Assembly: GCF_012932675.1 (NCBI RefSeq)
Contig: NZ_JAAIIF010000008.1
Coordinates: forward strand, 186,001-250,000
Reading direction: 5' to 3'
Length of the DNA: 64,000 nt
From: Bifidobacterium erythrocebi
Lineage (GTDB): Bacteria > Actinomycetota > Actinomycetes > Actinomycetales > Bifidobacteriaceae
In this document: piece after piece, positions 56,165-64,000 of the stretch
How the letters are laid out: every line of letters starts with the position of its first letter
Numbering within the stretch: position 1 is the first letter of the stretch
Program-made: the position numbers and the translations under genes
Notes under the pieces: generated by a model
Seen by the model: only the letters and a program-made list of their open reading frames with translations
What the model was told of the DNA's origin: nothing
Database searches by the model: none

Positions 56165-56184
56165 TGAGCGGCTTGCCGCGAAGC

Positions 56185-56254
56185 GGATCCTAGACAGCTT
56201 GAACGACCTTGTAAAGGCAATCAGAATCCCAGGCGTTCAAGCTGTTTAGGATCC
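56185..56254. repeat. Inverted repeat overlapping the era 3' end (copy 2)
   Basis: GGATCCTAGACAGCTTGAAC (56185-56204) is the reverse complement, with one mismatch, of 56235-56254 inside era. The 30 nt between the arms include the era stop. Within this, 56207-56247 is copy 2 of the 41 bp direct repeat. Confidence 0.8.
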
Positions 56255-57198
56255 GACTGCCATCCCTTGGCCACCTTGACATGCAGGTCAAGCCTGGCCT
56301 TGCAACCCACGATGCGGTTCACTGCGGTGCGCAGACGCTTTTTGACCGCAGTGAGGTTCGAAGCGCCCTTGCCGATGATGATCGGCTTCTGCGAATCGCG
56401 CTCCACATAGATGGAGACGTTGACCTGCGCCTTGCCGTCATACTGCTCTCCGGTCTCGTTGTCTTCCGGATAATCGATGGAGTCCACCACCACCGCCAGG
56501 GAATGGGGAAGCTCGTCGTTCAGCTGTTCGAGGAACGCGCCTCGGATGAGCTCGGCGATGGTCTCCTCGGGGCGTTCCTCGCTCAGCTGCTCGGCCGGGT
56601 ACATCTGCGGGCCTTCCGGCGTGTGATCGATCAGCACCGACCGCACTTCATCGAGATTGTCGTGCTTCAGCGCGCTGACGGGAACGATGTCCGCAAAATC
56701 GGCGAATTCGTTGATCTCAATGAGTTTGGCTATCAACTGTTCACGCGACAGCTCATCGATCTTGGTCACGATGGCGATCAGCGGCACACGCCATTTGAAC
56801 GTGCCGTCCTCGCGCTTGGTGGCGAAATTCGTACGAAGACGGGACAGGATGCGCTTGTCGCCGGGGCCGATCTCCTGATCGCCGGGCAGCAGGAACGCGA
56901 CGACGTCGACGTCGGACAGCGATTCGTCGACGATGTCGTTCAGACGCTGGCCCAGCAAGGTGCGCGGCCTGTGGATGCCGGGGGTATCCACCAGCACCAG
57001 CTGCGCATTGTCGGTGGTGAGCACGCCGCGAATCGCCTTACGCGTGGTTTCCGGCCTGGACGAGGCGATGGCGATCTGGGTGCCGATCAATGCGTTCACC
57101 AACGTGGATTTCCCCACATTCGGTCGTCCAACCACTGCTACGAAACCGGAACGGTAGGGTTCGGATGCCAGTTTGGTACCGGCTGGTGTATCGGTCAT
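56221..57198 (-). CDS. era: GTPase Era
   Basis: Ribosome-assembly GTPase binding 16S rRNA (325 residues). G1 [10 protein letters not shown] near residue 24, G3 DTPG in VLVDTPGIHRPR, G4 TKID in AIVTKIDELS; the C-terminal KH domain contains IIGKGASNLTAVKKRLRTAV. The start MTDTPAGTK at 57198 has AAGGAG 5 nt upstream; the frame continues into the CBS gene but without site. Its last 27 bases form part of a repeat also found 130 bp downstream. Confidence 0.95.
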   Translation of the reverse strand: MTDTPAGTKLASEPYRSGFVAVVGRPNVGKSTLVNALIGTQIAIASSRPETTRKAIRGVLTTDNAQLVLVDTPGIHRPRTLLGQRLNDIVDESLSDVDVVAFLLPGDQEIGPGDKRILSRLRTNFATKREDGTFKWRVPLIAIVTKIDELSREQLIAKLIEINEFADFADIVPVSALKHDNLDEVRSVLIDHTPEGPQMYPAEQLSEERPEETIAELIRGAFLEQLNDELPHSLAVVVDSIDYPEDNETGEQYDGKAQVNVSIYVERDSQKPIIIGKGASNLTAVKKRLRTAVNRIVGCKARLDLHVKVAKGWQSDPKQLERLGF

Positions 57199-57199
57199 G

Positions 57200-58612
57200 T
57201 CACTCCTTGCGATCATGTTGTTCGTTGTTCCCGTCATTGTCGGCATTGCCTTGTGTGTTGTCATCTTCCTCGCGCCCCTCGACGCCATCGGGCTCGACTT
57301 CGATGGTCGATACCTTCTTGCGACGCCCTGCGGAGTCGACGGCGGTGAGCCTGATGCCACGCGTCACGGCGGACGCGCCGACGATGGGTACCCGGCCCAG
57401 CAGCTTCGTCAGCAGACCGTAGACCGTATCGACATCATCCTCATCGATGTCAATCTCATATAGCTCTTCAAGATCCGCGATGGGGGTACGGGCGGGAAGA
57501 CTCCACTTGCGTTCGCCGATCTTCTTCGGCTCGGCATGCTGGGTGCGGTCGTGCTCGTCCTCCAGTTCGCCCACAATCTGTTCGATGGTGTCCTCGATGG
57601 TGACCATGCCGGCGATGCCGCCGTATTCGTCCACGACGATGGCGACATGCTGCCTGGAACGCTGCATCTGATGGAACAGGTCGTCCACGGGCTTGGATTC
57701 GGGGACCAGCATGGGGTCGCGCACGATGGAGGCCACATCGCGGCTTACCGCGGCCGGATTGAATGCCGTGGCACGCACCGCGTCCTTCAGATAGGCGACG
57801 CCTACCAGATCGTCCACGTCCTCGCCGATGACCGGCACGCGGGAGAAGCCGGAACGCGAGCACAGCTTGAGCATGTCCTCCAATGTGGCATCGCGTTCGA
57901 TGGTGATCATATCGGTGCGCGGCACCATGATCTCACGGGTCAGTGTCTCCGAAAGCATGAGCACATTGCGCATCATCTCCGAGACCTCGGGATCGAACTC
58001 GTTCGATTCGACCATGCGGTCGATCGCCGCACGCCCCTGTTCAAGCTGGATCTTCTCCAGCTCCTCGTCATCGGATAGTTCGAGTTCGCGGCGCCGGCGG
58101 CCATCCTTGCTCTCCCCCGCACGGGCGAAGGGCGTGACGGCTACGGCGAATCCCACCAGTCGAGCATGTTTGATCATGATGTCGGTCGGCTTGTTGACGC
58201 CGGTCTCGCGTGGACGGACGAGGATGCTCACCACGGCGATTGCGAAGGCGAATACGACACCGGCCAGCAGTTCCACCCACCATGCCGCGCCCCATATGCC
58301 CGCGACGACCGCGATGAGCACGCCCGAAAGCACATTGCACATGATGCGGAAGAACGCGCAGGACCCCGCGGTGGCATAGCGGTTGGCGATGAACCGCTGC
58401 ACCTGATGGATGCGCTTGATCTTCTTGGACGCGGTGAACTGGTTGGTGTCCGAATCGGTCTGCACCTCGAAGACGCGGTTGTTGAGATTGGCCCGCGTCA
58501 CACGCCCCACGGCCCCTTCGGCCGCAGCCATGGACAGCGAAAGCCATACCAGCAGGGCCACGACCACCACCAGTACCACGCTGATTACGATTACCGTCAT
58601 CTGACTATCCAT
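57200..58612 (-). CDS. CNNM/CorC-type membrane protein with CBS domains
   Basis: Hemolysin-C/CorC-like protein (470 residues) of the CNNM transporter type, linked to Mg2+/Co2+ efflux. An N-terminal membrane part holds three or four hydrophobic segments. Paired CBS domains follow ([36 protein letters not shown], with [28 protein letters not shown]). The C-terminal CorC_HlyC domain is present ([29 protein letters not shown]). ATG at 58612 follows GAGGGG; GTG 58636 is the alternative. It ends 1 nt before era starts. Confidence 0.9.
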   Translation of the reverse strand: MDSQMTVIVISVVLVVVVALLVWLSLSMAAAEGAVGRVTRANLNNRVFEVQTDSDTNQFTASKKIKRIHQVQRFIANRYATAGSCAFFRIMCNVLSGVLIAVVAGIWGAAWWVELLAGVVFAFAIAVVSILVRPRETGVNKPTDIMIKHARLVGFAVAVTPFARAGESKDGRRRRELELSDDEELEKIQLEQGRAAIDRMVESNEFDPEVSEMMRNVLMLSETLTREIMVPRTDMITIERDATLEDMLKLCSRSGFSRVPVIGEDVDDLVGVAYLKDAVRATAFNPAAVSRDVASIVRDPMLVPESKPVDDLFHQMQRSRQHVAIVVDEYGGIAGMVTIEDTIEQIVGELEDEHDRTQHAEPKKIGERKWSLPARTPIADLEELYEIDIDEDDVDTVYGLLTKLLGRVPIVGASAVTRGIRLTAVDSAGRRKKVSTIEVEPDGVEGREEDDNTQGNADNDGNNEQHDRKE

Positions 58613-58676
58613 GCCGTTTTTCCCCTCTTCGGACACGTTCCCTTTACCTGGCGCATATCCGGTGCATACGATTCGG

Positions 58677-59222
58677 TCAACGTGTCAGTTCGCGGCCGGA
58701 ACCGTGCTCGGCGTCCCATGCGGCCAGTTCGTCTGTGCTTCCCGCCGGTAGGGTGACGGGTGCTCCGAGATTCTGCCTCACCGCGATGAACGTCAGCAGC
58801 AGTTGCCGCTGCAGACCGAACATCTGCCGCTCCTGCTCGGCATTCACATGATCGTATCCCAGCAGATGCAGAATGCCGTGAATCGTCAGCAGCAGCATCT
58901 CCTGCAGTACGCCATGGCCCGCCGCAGCAGCCTGCTGGGCAGCGACCCACGGGCAGATCACGATGTCGCCGAGCACCCCTTCCATGACCTCGTCGCCGTT
59001 CCCCGGGCGCAGCTCGTCCATGGGGAAGCTCATCACATCGGTCGGCCCTTCGAGATTCATCCAATGCATGTGCATCTGGGCGATGGGATCCGGGTCCACG
59101 AACAGGATCGTCAGATCGGACTGCGTGCTGACCCGCATCTGATCCATGACCCACAGCCCCAGATCGGAGAACACCTTCAGATCGATCGACCATACGGTCT
59201 CATTGGAAACGTCAACGCTCAT
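58677..59222 (-). CDS. ybeY: Endoribonuclease YbeY
   Basis: Zinc-dependent RNase for 16S rRNA 3' maturation and ribosome quality control (181 residues). The zinc motif [11 protein letters not shown] is intact. The conserved [10 protein letters not shown] segment precedes it. The start at 59222 overlaps the phoH stop by 11 nt. The order phoH-ybeY-corC-era is conserved across bacteria. Confidence 0.94.
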   Translation of the reverse strand: MSVDVSNETVWSIDLKVFSDLGLWVMDQMRVSTQSDLTILFVDPDPIAQMHMHWMNLEGPTDVMSFPMDELRPGNGDEVMEGVLGDIVICPWVAAQQAAAAGHGVLQEMLLLTIHGILHLLGYDHVNAEQERQMFGLQRQLLLTFIAVRQNLGAPVTLPAGSTDELAAWDAEHGSGRELTR

Positions 59223-60342
59223 CGCCGTCTGCATCCCTCTTGTGCTTGTTGTTCGTCGCCGTGCGGGACATCCGTCTATGGTCCCCGTCCAGCCCTTCAT
59301 GCCGGTTGTATGCGGCCACGATACGCCCGACCAGACGGTGGCGCACCACATCCTCCGCCTTCATGTGCACGAAGGCGATATCCTCGATGCCGCCGAGGAT
59401 ATGCTCGATGGTGGCCAGTCCAGACCGAGGAACCGCAAGATCGACCTGCGTGATATCGCCGGTAATCACCATCTTGGTGTTGAATCCGAGTCTGGTGAGG
59501 AACATCTTCATCTGTTCCTCCGTGGTGTTCTGCGCCTCGTCGAGAATCACGAACGCGTCATTGAGCGTGCGCCCGCGCATGTAGGCGAGAGGCGCGACCT
59601 CGATGGTGCCGTCGTCCATGTACCGTTTGAGCTGGTCGGCACCCAGCATATCGGATAATGCGTCGTACAGCGGGCGCAGGTACGGATCCACCTTCTCGTT
59701 GAGCGTACCTGGCAGAAATCCCAGGCTCTCCCCCGCTTCGACCGCAGGACGGGTGAGGATAATACGCCTGACCTGTTTGTCCTGGAACGCACGGACTGCC
59801 TTGGCCACGGCCAGATACGTCTTGCCCGTACCGGCCGGTCCTATGCCGAACGTGATGGTATGGGTCTCTATCGCCGCGACATAGGCCGCCTGGCCGGCGG
59901 TTTTCGCGCGGACCGGGTTGCCGGAGGCATAGGTGATGACCCCGGCAACGGACGGCTTGCGCCGCTGGGTACCGGAGCGAGCCTCGGCATGCTCGATATG
60001 CTCGATGCGCTTGAGGTTCTCCACAGTCTTGCCATGCCCCGGATGGGTGACGCGCACACGGTTGTCAAGCACGTCCTGATCCATCATGCGCCGTACGGTC
60101 TGCGCGTCCATCGGTATGGTATGCGCCGCATCCATGATCGTTTCGATAAGATGCTCCGCCTTCGACGCGTCCGATTCGGTCTTCTTGGAGCGCGAGGCGA
60201 TGATGATGCGGTTGCCCCGCACGGTGAATTCCAGGTCGGGGTATGCGTGTTCGATCTCGCGAATGACCTCGTCGACAGGGCCAAGCACGGACACCGGGTC
60301 AAGCTCGGCGGGAATGGTTATGGTGCGAGTTGTCGTCGCCAC
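59212..60342 (-). CDS. phoH: PhoH-family ATPase
   Basis: PhoH-like P-loop ATPase (376 residues) of unsettled function, linked to RNA metabolism. Walker [17 protein letters not shown] near residue 180, Walker [11 protein letters not shown], and GDITQVDLA as the helicase-like motif. The N-terminal part (residues 40-90) resembles a KH-like region. GTG at 60342 follows GGAAGG; the frame extends to 60366 into the HIT gene. The C terminus is basic ([10 protein letters not shown]). Confidence 0.93.
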   Translation of the reverse strand: MATTTRTITIPAELDPVSVLGPVDEVIREIEHAYPDLEFTVRGNRIIIASRSKKTESDASKAEHLIETIMDAAHTIPMDAQTVRRMMDQDVLDNRVRVTHPGHGKTVENLKRIEHIEHAEARSGTQRRKPSVAGVITYASGNPVRAKTAGQAAYVAAIETHTITFGIGPAGTGKTYLAVAKAVRAFQDKQVRRIILTRPAVEAGESLGFLPGTLNEKVDPYLRPLYDALSDMLGADQLKRYMDDGTIEVAPLAYMRGRTLNDAFVILDEAQNTTEEQMKMFLTRLGFNTKMVITGDITQVDLAVPRSGLATIEHILGGIEDIAFVHMKAEDVVRHRLVGRIVAAYNRHEGLDGDHRRMSRTATNNKHKRDADGDER

Positions 60343-60355
60343 GGGTTCCTTCCGT

Positions 60356-60694
60356 CTACTCGTCAAGCACTTCGCCGGTCAGCACATGGGCATGCGCATG
60401 GAACACGGTCTGCCCGGCGTCACGTCCGGTGTTGAACACCAGACGGTATTCGCCGTGGAATTCCTTGTCCGCAATGCCCTGGGCGACTTCGACCATATGG
60501 GCGAGCTGTGCGGGATCGGACTTGGCGAGTTCGCTCACGTTTGCGACGTGCTTCTTCGGCACGATCAGCACATGGATCTTCGCCTGCGGATTGATGTCCT
60601 TGAATGCGTAGGTGGTGTCGTCCTCATACACCTTGGTGCTCGGGATCTGCCCGGCAACGATCTTGCAGAACAGGCAGTCTTCGGCTTCGCTCAT
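60356..60694 (-). CDS. HIT-family nucleotide-binding hydrolase
   Basis: Hint/HIT-type purine-nucleotide phosphoramidase (112 residues). The catalytic motif HAHAHVL (H-x-H-x-H) occurs in [11 protein letters not shown] near residues 96-106. A zinc-like C-x-x-C (CLFCKIVAG) lies at the N terminus. ATG at 60694 with AAGGAGC upstream. It is located between rsmE and phoH. Confidence 0.92.
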   Translation of the reverse strand: MSEAEDCLFCKIVAGQIPSTKVYEDDTTYAFKDINPQAKIHVLIVPKKHVANVSELAKSDPAQLAHMVEVAQGIADKEFHGEYRLVFNTGRDAGQTVFHAHAHVLTGEVLDE

Positions 60695-60764
60695 CGTTTG
60701 CTCCTTCACGCGGTTCTATTCGGTTTCATGCTATTGCGCCGCCACGACGCGTGTGAAATATCGC

Positions 60765-61562
60765 TCACGCGAAACGTCCCAGCGATCTGCTGAGCAGCGA
60801 CAGCGCGACCGGTCCGGCGGTCGAGGCCCGGAGGATATTCCTTCCCAGTACCACGCTTCTGGCTCCCGCTTCCACGAACCGCGCGACCTCGTCTTCGCTG
60901 ATGCCGCCTTCCGGACCCACCACCACATATACCGTGCGCGGCTTGCCGTCCTTCAGACAGGTGTCGGCGAGCTTTTCGGTCTGTTCCTCTATGGACGACC
61001 AGGTGTCGGTGGCGTCCTGATGCAGCACGACGACCAGATCGCCATGCACGTTGGCGCGCAGGATCATGGAGATAATCTGCTTGCTGGAGACGCATTCCTC
61101 CAGTTCCGGAACCCATGCGCGGCGCGACTGTTCCGTCGCCGCCTGCAGCGTGGACAGCCATTTGCGGTCGGTTCTTCCGTTTTTCCATTTGGCGATGGAC
61201 CGATCGGCCTGCCACGGCACCACGGTATCGACGCCGATCTGCGTGGCGGTGTCGATGGCCTGCTCGTCATGCCCGTTCTTCGCCAGCGCCTGCACCAGAG
61301 CCAGCCGGGTGACGGGTTGGGCCTCCCTGACGAAATCGCGCACCTCGGCGATGCCGTTGTCCGCGTCGACAAGGGCGACGCCGAGTCGCAGTCCCCTGCC
61401 ATCGGTCAGTTGGAATTCGTCGCCGGCCTTCAGGCGCATGGACTGCACGGCATGGCGCCTGACCTGCGCGGGCAGTGTCAGCTTCCAGCCGATGCTTGAT
61501 TCGTCGGAGTTCACCGGCACGTCATCGTTGTCAGGGTCAAACAGGAATACAGCATTCGTCAT
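60765..61562 (-). CDS. rsmE: 16S rRNA m3U1498 methyltransferase RsmE
   Basis: SPOUT methyltransferase acting on U1498 of 16S rRNA (265 residues). An N-terminal PUA-like domain (HAVQSMRLKAGDEFQLTDGRG) is followed by the SPOUT domain with its trefoil knot: VVVGPEGGISEDEVARFVEAGA and VLGRNILRASTAG. The start MTNAVFLFDP at 61562 is the family N terminus. First gene of the minus-strand unit that ends with era. Confidence 0.93.
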   Translation of the reverse strand: MTNAVFLFDPDNDDVPVNSDESSIGWKLTLPAQVRRHAVQSMRLKAGDEFQLTDGRGLRLGVALVDADNGIAEVRDFVREAQPVTRLALVQALAKNGHDEQAIDTATQIGVDTVVPWQADRSIAKWKNGRTDRKWLSTLQAATEQSRRAWVPELEECVSSKQIISMILRANVHGDLVVVLHQDATDTWSSIEEQTEKLADTCLKDGKPRTVYVVVGPEGGISEDEVARFVEAGARSVVLGRNILRASTAGPVALSLLSRSLGRFA

Positions 61563-61672
61563 GTTCTCTAGGCTATCAACTGGTTTTGCCCGTACCGACA
61601 CGCTCGCGACACGCTGATGTTGCATCCGAGCGATCCAGTGCTAAAGTAGCACTCGTTGCCAAACAGCGACCT

Positions 61673-61761
61673 GCCCGGGTGGCGGAATGGTAGACGCGCT
61701 AGCTTGAGGTGCTAGTGGTTATTTTATTACAACCGTACGGGTTCAAGTCCCGTCTCGGGCA
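61673..61761 (+). tRNA. tRNA-Leu (anticodon GAG)
   Basis: Acceptor GCCCGGG pairs with CTCGGGC (61754-61760, one G-T), discriminator A61761. The anticodon stem CTAGC/GCTAG closes the loop TTGAGGT (anticodon GAG); the long variable arm GGTT...AACC and the T arm ACGGG-TTCAAGT-CCCGT follow. CCA not encoded. Confidence 0.95.
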
Positions 61762-61766
61762 CAAGT

Positions 61767-61797
61767 AAAACCCCTTGGAAACAAGGGGTTTTGTTGT
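61767..61797 (+). terminator. Terminator of tRNA-Leu
   Basis: AAAACCCCTTG-GAAA-CAAGGGGTTTT (61767-61777, 61782-61792) plus a following T-rich stretch. It starts 6 nt after the tRNA and ends 26 nt before the next start. Confidence 0.88.
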
Positions 61798-61817
61798 ATC
61801 TCAAGGAGTTTTCGCAT

Positions 61818-62690
61818 ATGCGCTTCATCGAACTTGATTCCATTGACGACGAACGCGTCAGCGCCTATGTGAATCTCACCGAAATCCAATTGCGCAACCG
61901 GCTGGAGCCCGCCAAGGGTCTGTTCATCGCCGAATCCCCCAAGGTCATCGACCGTGCGCTGGCCGCAGGGCGCGAGCCGTTGTCGCTGCTGGTCGAAAAG
62001 CCCTGGCTGGAAGGCATGGCCGATATGTTCGCGCGCATCGATGCGCAATGGGGGACGGACGTTCCCGTATATGTGGCGTCGCCGGAGCAATTGAAAAGAC
62101 TGACCGGCTACCGCCTGCATCGTGGCGCGCTCAGCGCGATGCGCCGCTGGCCGCTGCCTTCCGTCGAGCAGGTGTGCGAGGGCGCGCATCGCATCGCGGT
62201 GATGGAGAATATCGTCGACCCGACCAATGTGGGCGCGCTGATGCGCTCCGCCGCGGCTTTGGACGTCGACGCCGTGCTCGTCACCCCCTCCTGCGGCGAT
62301 CCGCTGTACAGACGTGCGGCCCGCGTGTCGATGGGAACCGTGTTTCAGGTGCCGTGGACCCGCATCGACGGTGAGGGGAAGCATTACTGGCCGTTCAAAG
62401 GCCTTGAGGAGCTGCACTCGCTTGGATTCACCACGGTGGCCATGGCCCTTGAGGACGATTCGATCAGCCTTGACGAGTTGACGCGCCGTCTGAACAGCGA
62501 TGCGGCCGATTCGCAGCATATCGACAAGCTCGCGCTCATCTTCGGCACGGAAGGCGACGGACTGAGCCGTCACACCATCGCCCGCGCCGATCTGACGGTG
62601 AAGATCCCGATGTCGCATGATGTGGACAGCCTGAATGTGGCCGCGTCGAGCGCCGTCGCTTTTTACGCAACTCGCCGTCTTAATGACTAA
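61818..62690 (+). CDS. SpoU/TrmH-family RNA methyltransferase
   Basis: A 290-residue 2'-O-ribose methyltransferase for rRNA or tRNA. The substrate-binding N-terminal domain (LFIAESPKVIDRAL) is followed by the SPOUT domain with the conserved motifs: ENIVDPTNVGALMRSAAALDVDAVL, FGTEGDGLSRHTI and IPMSHDVDSLNVAASSAVAFYA. ATG at 61818 has AAGGAG 9 nt upstream; a TTG at 61791 would start inside the tRNA terminator. Exact RNA target unknown. Confidence 0.9.
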   Translation: MRFIELDSIDDERVSAYVNLTEIQLRNRLEPAKGLFIAESPKVIDRALAAGREPLSLLVEKPWLEGMADMFARIDAQWGTDVPVYVASPEQLKRLTGYRLHRGALSAMRRWPLPSVEQVCEGAHRIAVMENIVDPTNVGALMRSAAALDVDAVLVTPSCGDPLYRRAARVSMGTVFQVPWTRIDGEGKHYWPFKGLEELHSLGFTTVAMALEDDSISLDELTRRLNSDAADSQHIDKLALIFGTEGDGLSRHTIARADLTVKIPMSHDVDSLNVAASSAVAFYATRRLND

Positions 62691-62719
62691 TTAATGAATT
62701 TCCGCCAAATATGCCTGAC

Positions 62720-62753
62720 ATGCAAGCCAGGTTGCTTGCATATTGTTTTTTTT
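62720..62753 (+). terminator. Terminator after the SpoU methyltransferase gene
   Basis: ATGCAAGC / GCTTGCAT (62720-62727, 62734-62741), 6 nt loop, followed by ATTG and eight T (62746-62753). Confidence 0.9.
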
Positions 62754-62774
62754 GTGCAATTATGGACGGTAGAG

Positions 62775-62792
62775 GTCAGCGAGGAAGCTGAC
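62775..62792 (+). promoter_or_regulatory. Leader hairpin of glgC
   Basis: GTCAGC-GAGGAA-GCTGAC (62775-62780, 62787-62792), a 6 bp stem in the glgC leader with a loop resembling a ribosome-binding site. A second small dyad (GACGT ... ACGTC) follows. Role unknown. Confidence 0.35.
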
Positions 62793-62857
62793 TGCTAACG
62801 ACGTTGCCTGCTCGACGTCACCAATCGTCATGATTGATATGAGAGGAGCCACGCACC

Positions 62858-64000
62858 ATGGCAAAGAACAAGCAGAAGATTCTATCCATCGTTTTGGCAG
62901 GTGGTGAGGGTACCCGTCTGATGCCGTTGACCCGCGATCGCGCCAAGCCTGCGGTGCCGTTCGGCGGCGTATACCGTCTTATCGACTTCCCCCTGTCGAA
63001 TCTGGTGAATTCCGATTACCGCCACATCGTGGTCCTCACCCAGTACAAGTCGCATTCGCTGGATCGTCATATCTCCCAGATGTGGCGGTTCTCCTCGCTG
63101 CTCGGCAACTACGTCTCCCCTGTGCCGGCACAGCAGCGGCTCGGCAAGCACTGGTATCTGGGCTCTGCCGACGCCATCTACCAGACCATCAACATCATCG
63201 AGGACGTGCAGCCGGACATCGTGGTGATCGTCGGTGCCGACCATGTCTATCGCATGGACTTCGGGCAGATGGTCGAACAGCACATCGAATCGGGTGCAGA
63301 GTTCACCGTGGCAGGCATCCGTCAGCCGATCGAGCAGTCGAACCAGTTCGGCGTCATCGACGTCGACCCGGAGCATCCGAACCAGATCAAGTCCTTCCTG
63401 GAGAAGCCCGACACCTGCGCCGGTCTGCCGGATGACCCGAACACGTTCCTGGCATCCATGGGCAACTATGTGGCCAATACCGACGCGCTGTTCGACGCGC
63501 TGGCCAAGGATGCGAAGAGCGCCGACACCAAGCACGACATGGGCGGCGACATCGCCCCGTACTTCGCCTCCCGCGGCGAGGCCGGCGTCTACGACTTCAA
63601 CTCGAACGTGATTCCGGGCGCGACGGATACCGACCACGCCTATTGGCGTGACGTGGGCACGCTGAAGCAGTTCTACGATGCGCACATGGATCTGATCGCC
63701 TATGTGCCCGAGTTCAACCTGTACAACCAGGCATGGCCGATCTACACGAACTCCGGCACGCTGCCACCCGCGAAGTTCGTCCATGCCGGCCGCGACCGCC
63801 TCGGCCACGCCACGGATTCCATCGTCTCCCCCGGCGTCATCGTCTCCGGCGGCGAAGTGCACCATTCCGTGCTGTCCCCGAACGTGCACATCCACTCCTG
63901 GTCGCAGGTGGTCGATTCCATCCTGTTCGACGGCGTCGTGATCAATCGCCGTGCGCGCGTCTACAAGGCAATTCTCGACAAGAACGTCGTGCTGACCGAG
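62858..64000 (+). CDS. glgC: Glucose-1-phosphate adenylyltransferase, N-terminal part (3' end outside window)
   Basis: Makes ADP-glucose for glycogen. 381 codons are present, most of the enzyme. The N-terminal sugar-nucleotide motif [25 protein letters not shown] is typical; [11 protein letters not shown], the ADP-glucose-binding [17 protein letters not shown], and [14 protein letters not shown] follow; the left-handed beta-helix of the C-terminal domain has begun at the window end. ATG at 62858 with AGGAG 9 nt upstream. Confidence 0.96.
   Translation, partial: MAKNKQKILSIVLAGGEGTRLMPLTRDRAKPAVPFGGVYRLIDFPLSNLVNSDYRHIVVLTQYKSHSLDRHISQMWRFSSLLGNYVSPVPAQQRLGKHWYLGSADAIYQTINIIEDVQPDIVVIVGADHVYRMDFGQMVEQHIESGAEFTVAGIRQPIEQSNQFGVIDVDPEHPNQIKSFLEKPDTCAGLPDDPNTFLASMGNYVANTDALFDALAKDAKSADTKHDMGGDIAPYFASRGEAGVYDFNSNVIPGATDTDHAYWRDVGTLKQFYDAHMDLIAYVPEFNLYNQAWPIYTNSGTLPPAKFVHAGRDRLGHATDSIVSPGVIVSGGEVHHSVLSPNVHIHSWSQVVDSILFDGVVINRRARVYKAILDKNVVLTE

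Noticed and set aside
56077-56247. CRISPR array from the repeated era end
   Set aside because: Only two direct copies, one being coding sequence, with a structured rather than spacer-like interval; no cas genes.

Overview
The window is a 64 kb piece of a high-GC actinobacterial chromosome, very probably Bifidobacterium. Support: a fused cytidylate kinase/GTPase Der, a fused TrpC-TrpB protein, a eukaryote-like UDP-glucose pyrophosphorylase, RbpA, a GarA-type FHA protein, a HelY helicase, a PafBC/WYL regulator, and a consensus actinobacterial SOS box before ruvAB. I cannot name the species from sequence alone. Almost everything is core genome. Accessory DNA is limited to a tRNA-flanked ABC-transporter islet (about 15.27-19.07 kb) and an IS3-family element (54.5-56.05 kb) followed by repeats copied from the end of era.

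Layout. 1-10.8 kb (+): 3' part of thrS, yebC, ruvC, SOS box, ruvA, ruvB, yajC, apt, sucC, sucD, a DUF6350 membrane protein and purH. 10.9-15.2 kb: a small DUF3017-like membrane protein converging on an aquaporin (-), then an RluB-type pseudouridine synthase overlapping cmk-der (+). 15.2-19.07 kb: tRNA-Pro(GGG), then a 3.7 kb islet bounded by a 39 bp perfect copy of the tRNA 3' end. The islet carries a two-operator promoter, a membrane protein, a winged-helix regulator and a three-part ABC exporter, with no integrase. 19.3-27.6 kb (+): UGPase, WYL regulator, a small membrane protein, HelY, RbpA (behind an ECF-sigma-type promoter), a HAD phosphatase and a thiamine-binding protein.

40.6-27.7 kb (-): a 16-gene colinear run, hisF-hisI-trpE-trpCB-trpA-lgt-rpe-hisE-hisG-pgsA-DUF881-sbp-DUF881-FHA-merR-membrane protein, with many 1-4 nt overlaps. 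It joins histidine and tryptophan synthesis to envelope and signalling genes. 46.6-40.9 kb (-): rpsB, tsf, pyrH, frr, cdsA, rlmN. 51.4-46.8 kb (-): guaB3, an Rv3235-like protein, a long-chain acyl-CoA synthetase and peptide deformylase. 51.5-54.5 kb (+): icd and a substrate-binding lipoprotein. 54.5-56.05 kb: the IS. 61.6-56.2 kb (-): rsmE, a HIT protein, phoH, ybeY, a CBS/CNNM protein and era. 61.7-64 kb (+): tRNA-Leu(GAG), a SpoU rRNA methyltransferase and the 5' part of glgC.

The best candidates for something new are the tRNA-Pro islet with its paired operators, the rbpA control region, and the era-derived repeat/hairpin block beside the IS. Gene boundaries were chosen from Shine-Dalgarno spacing, operon overlaps and family start sites. 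Identifications come from reading motifs, not database searches.
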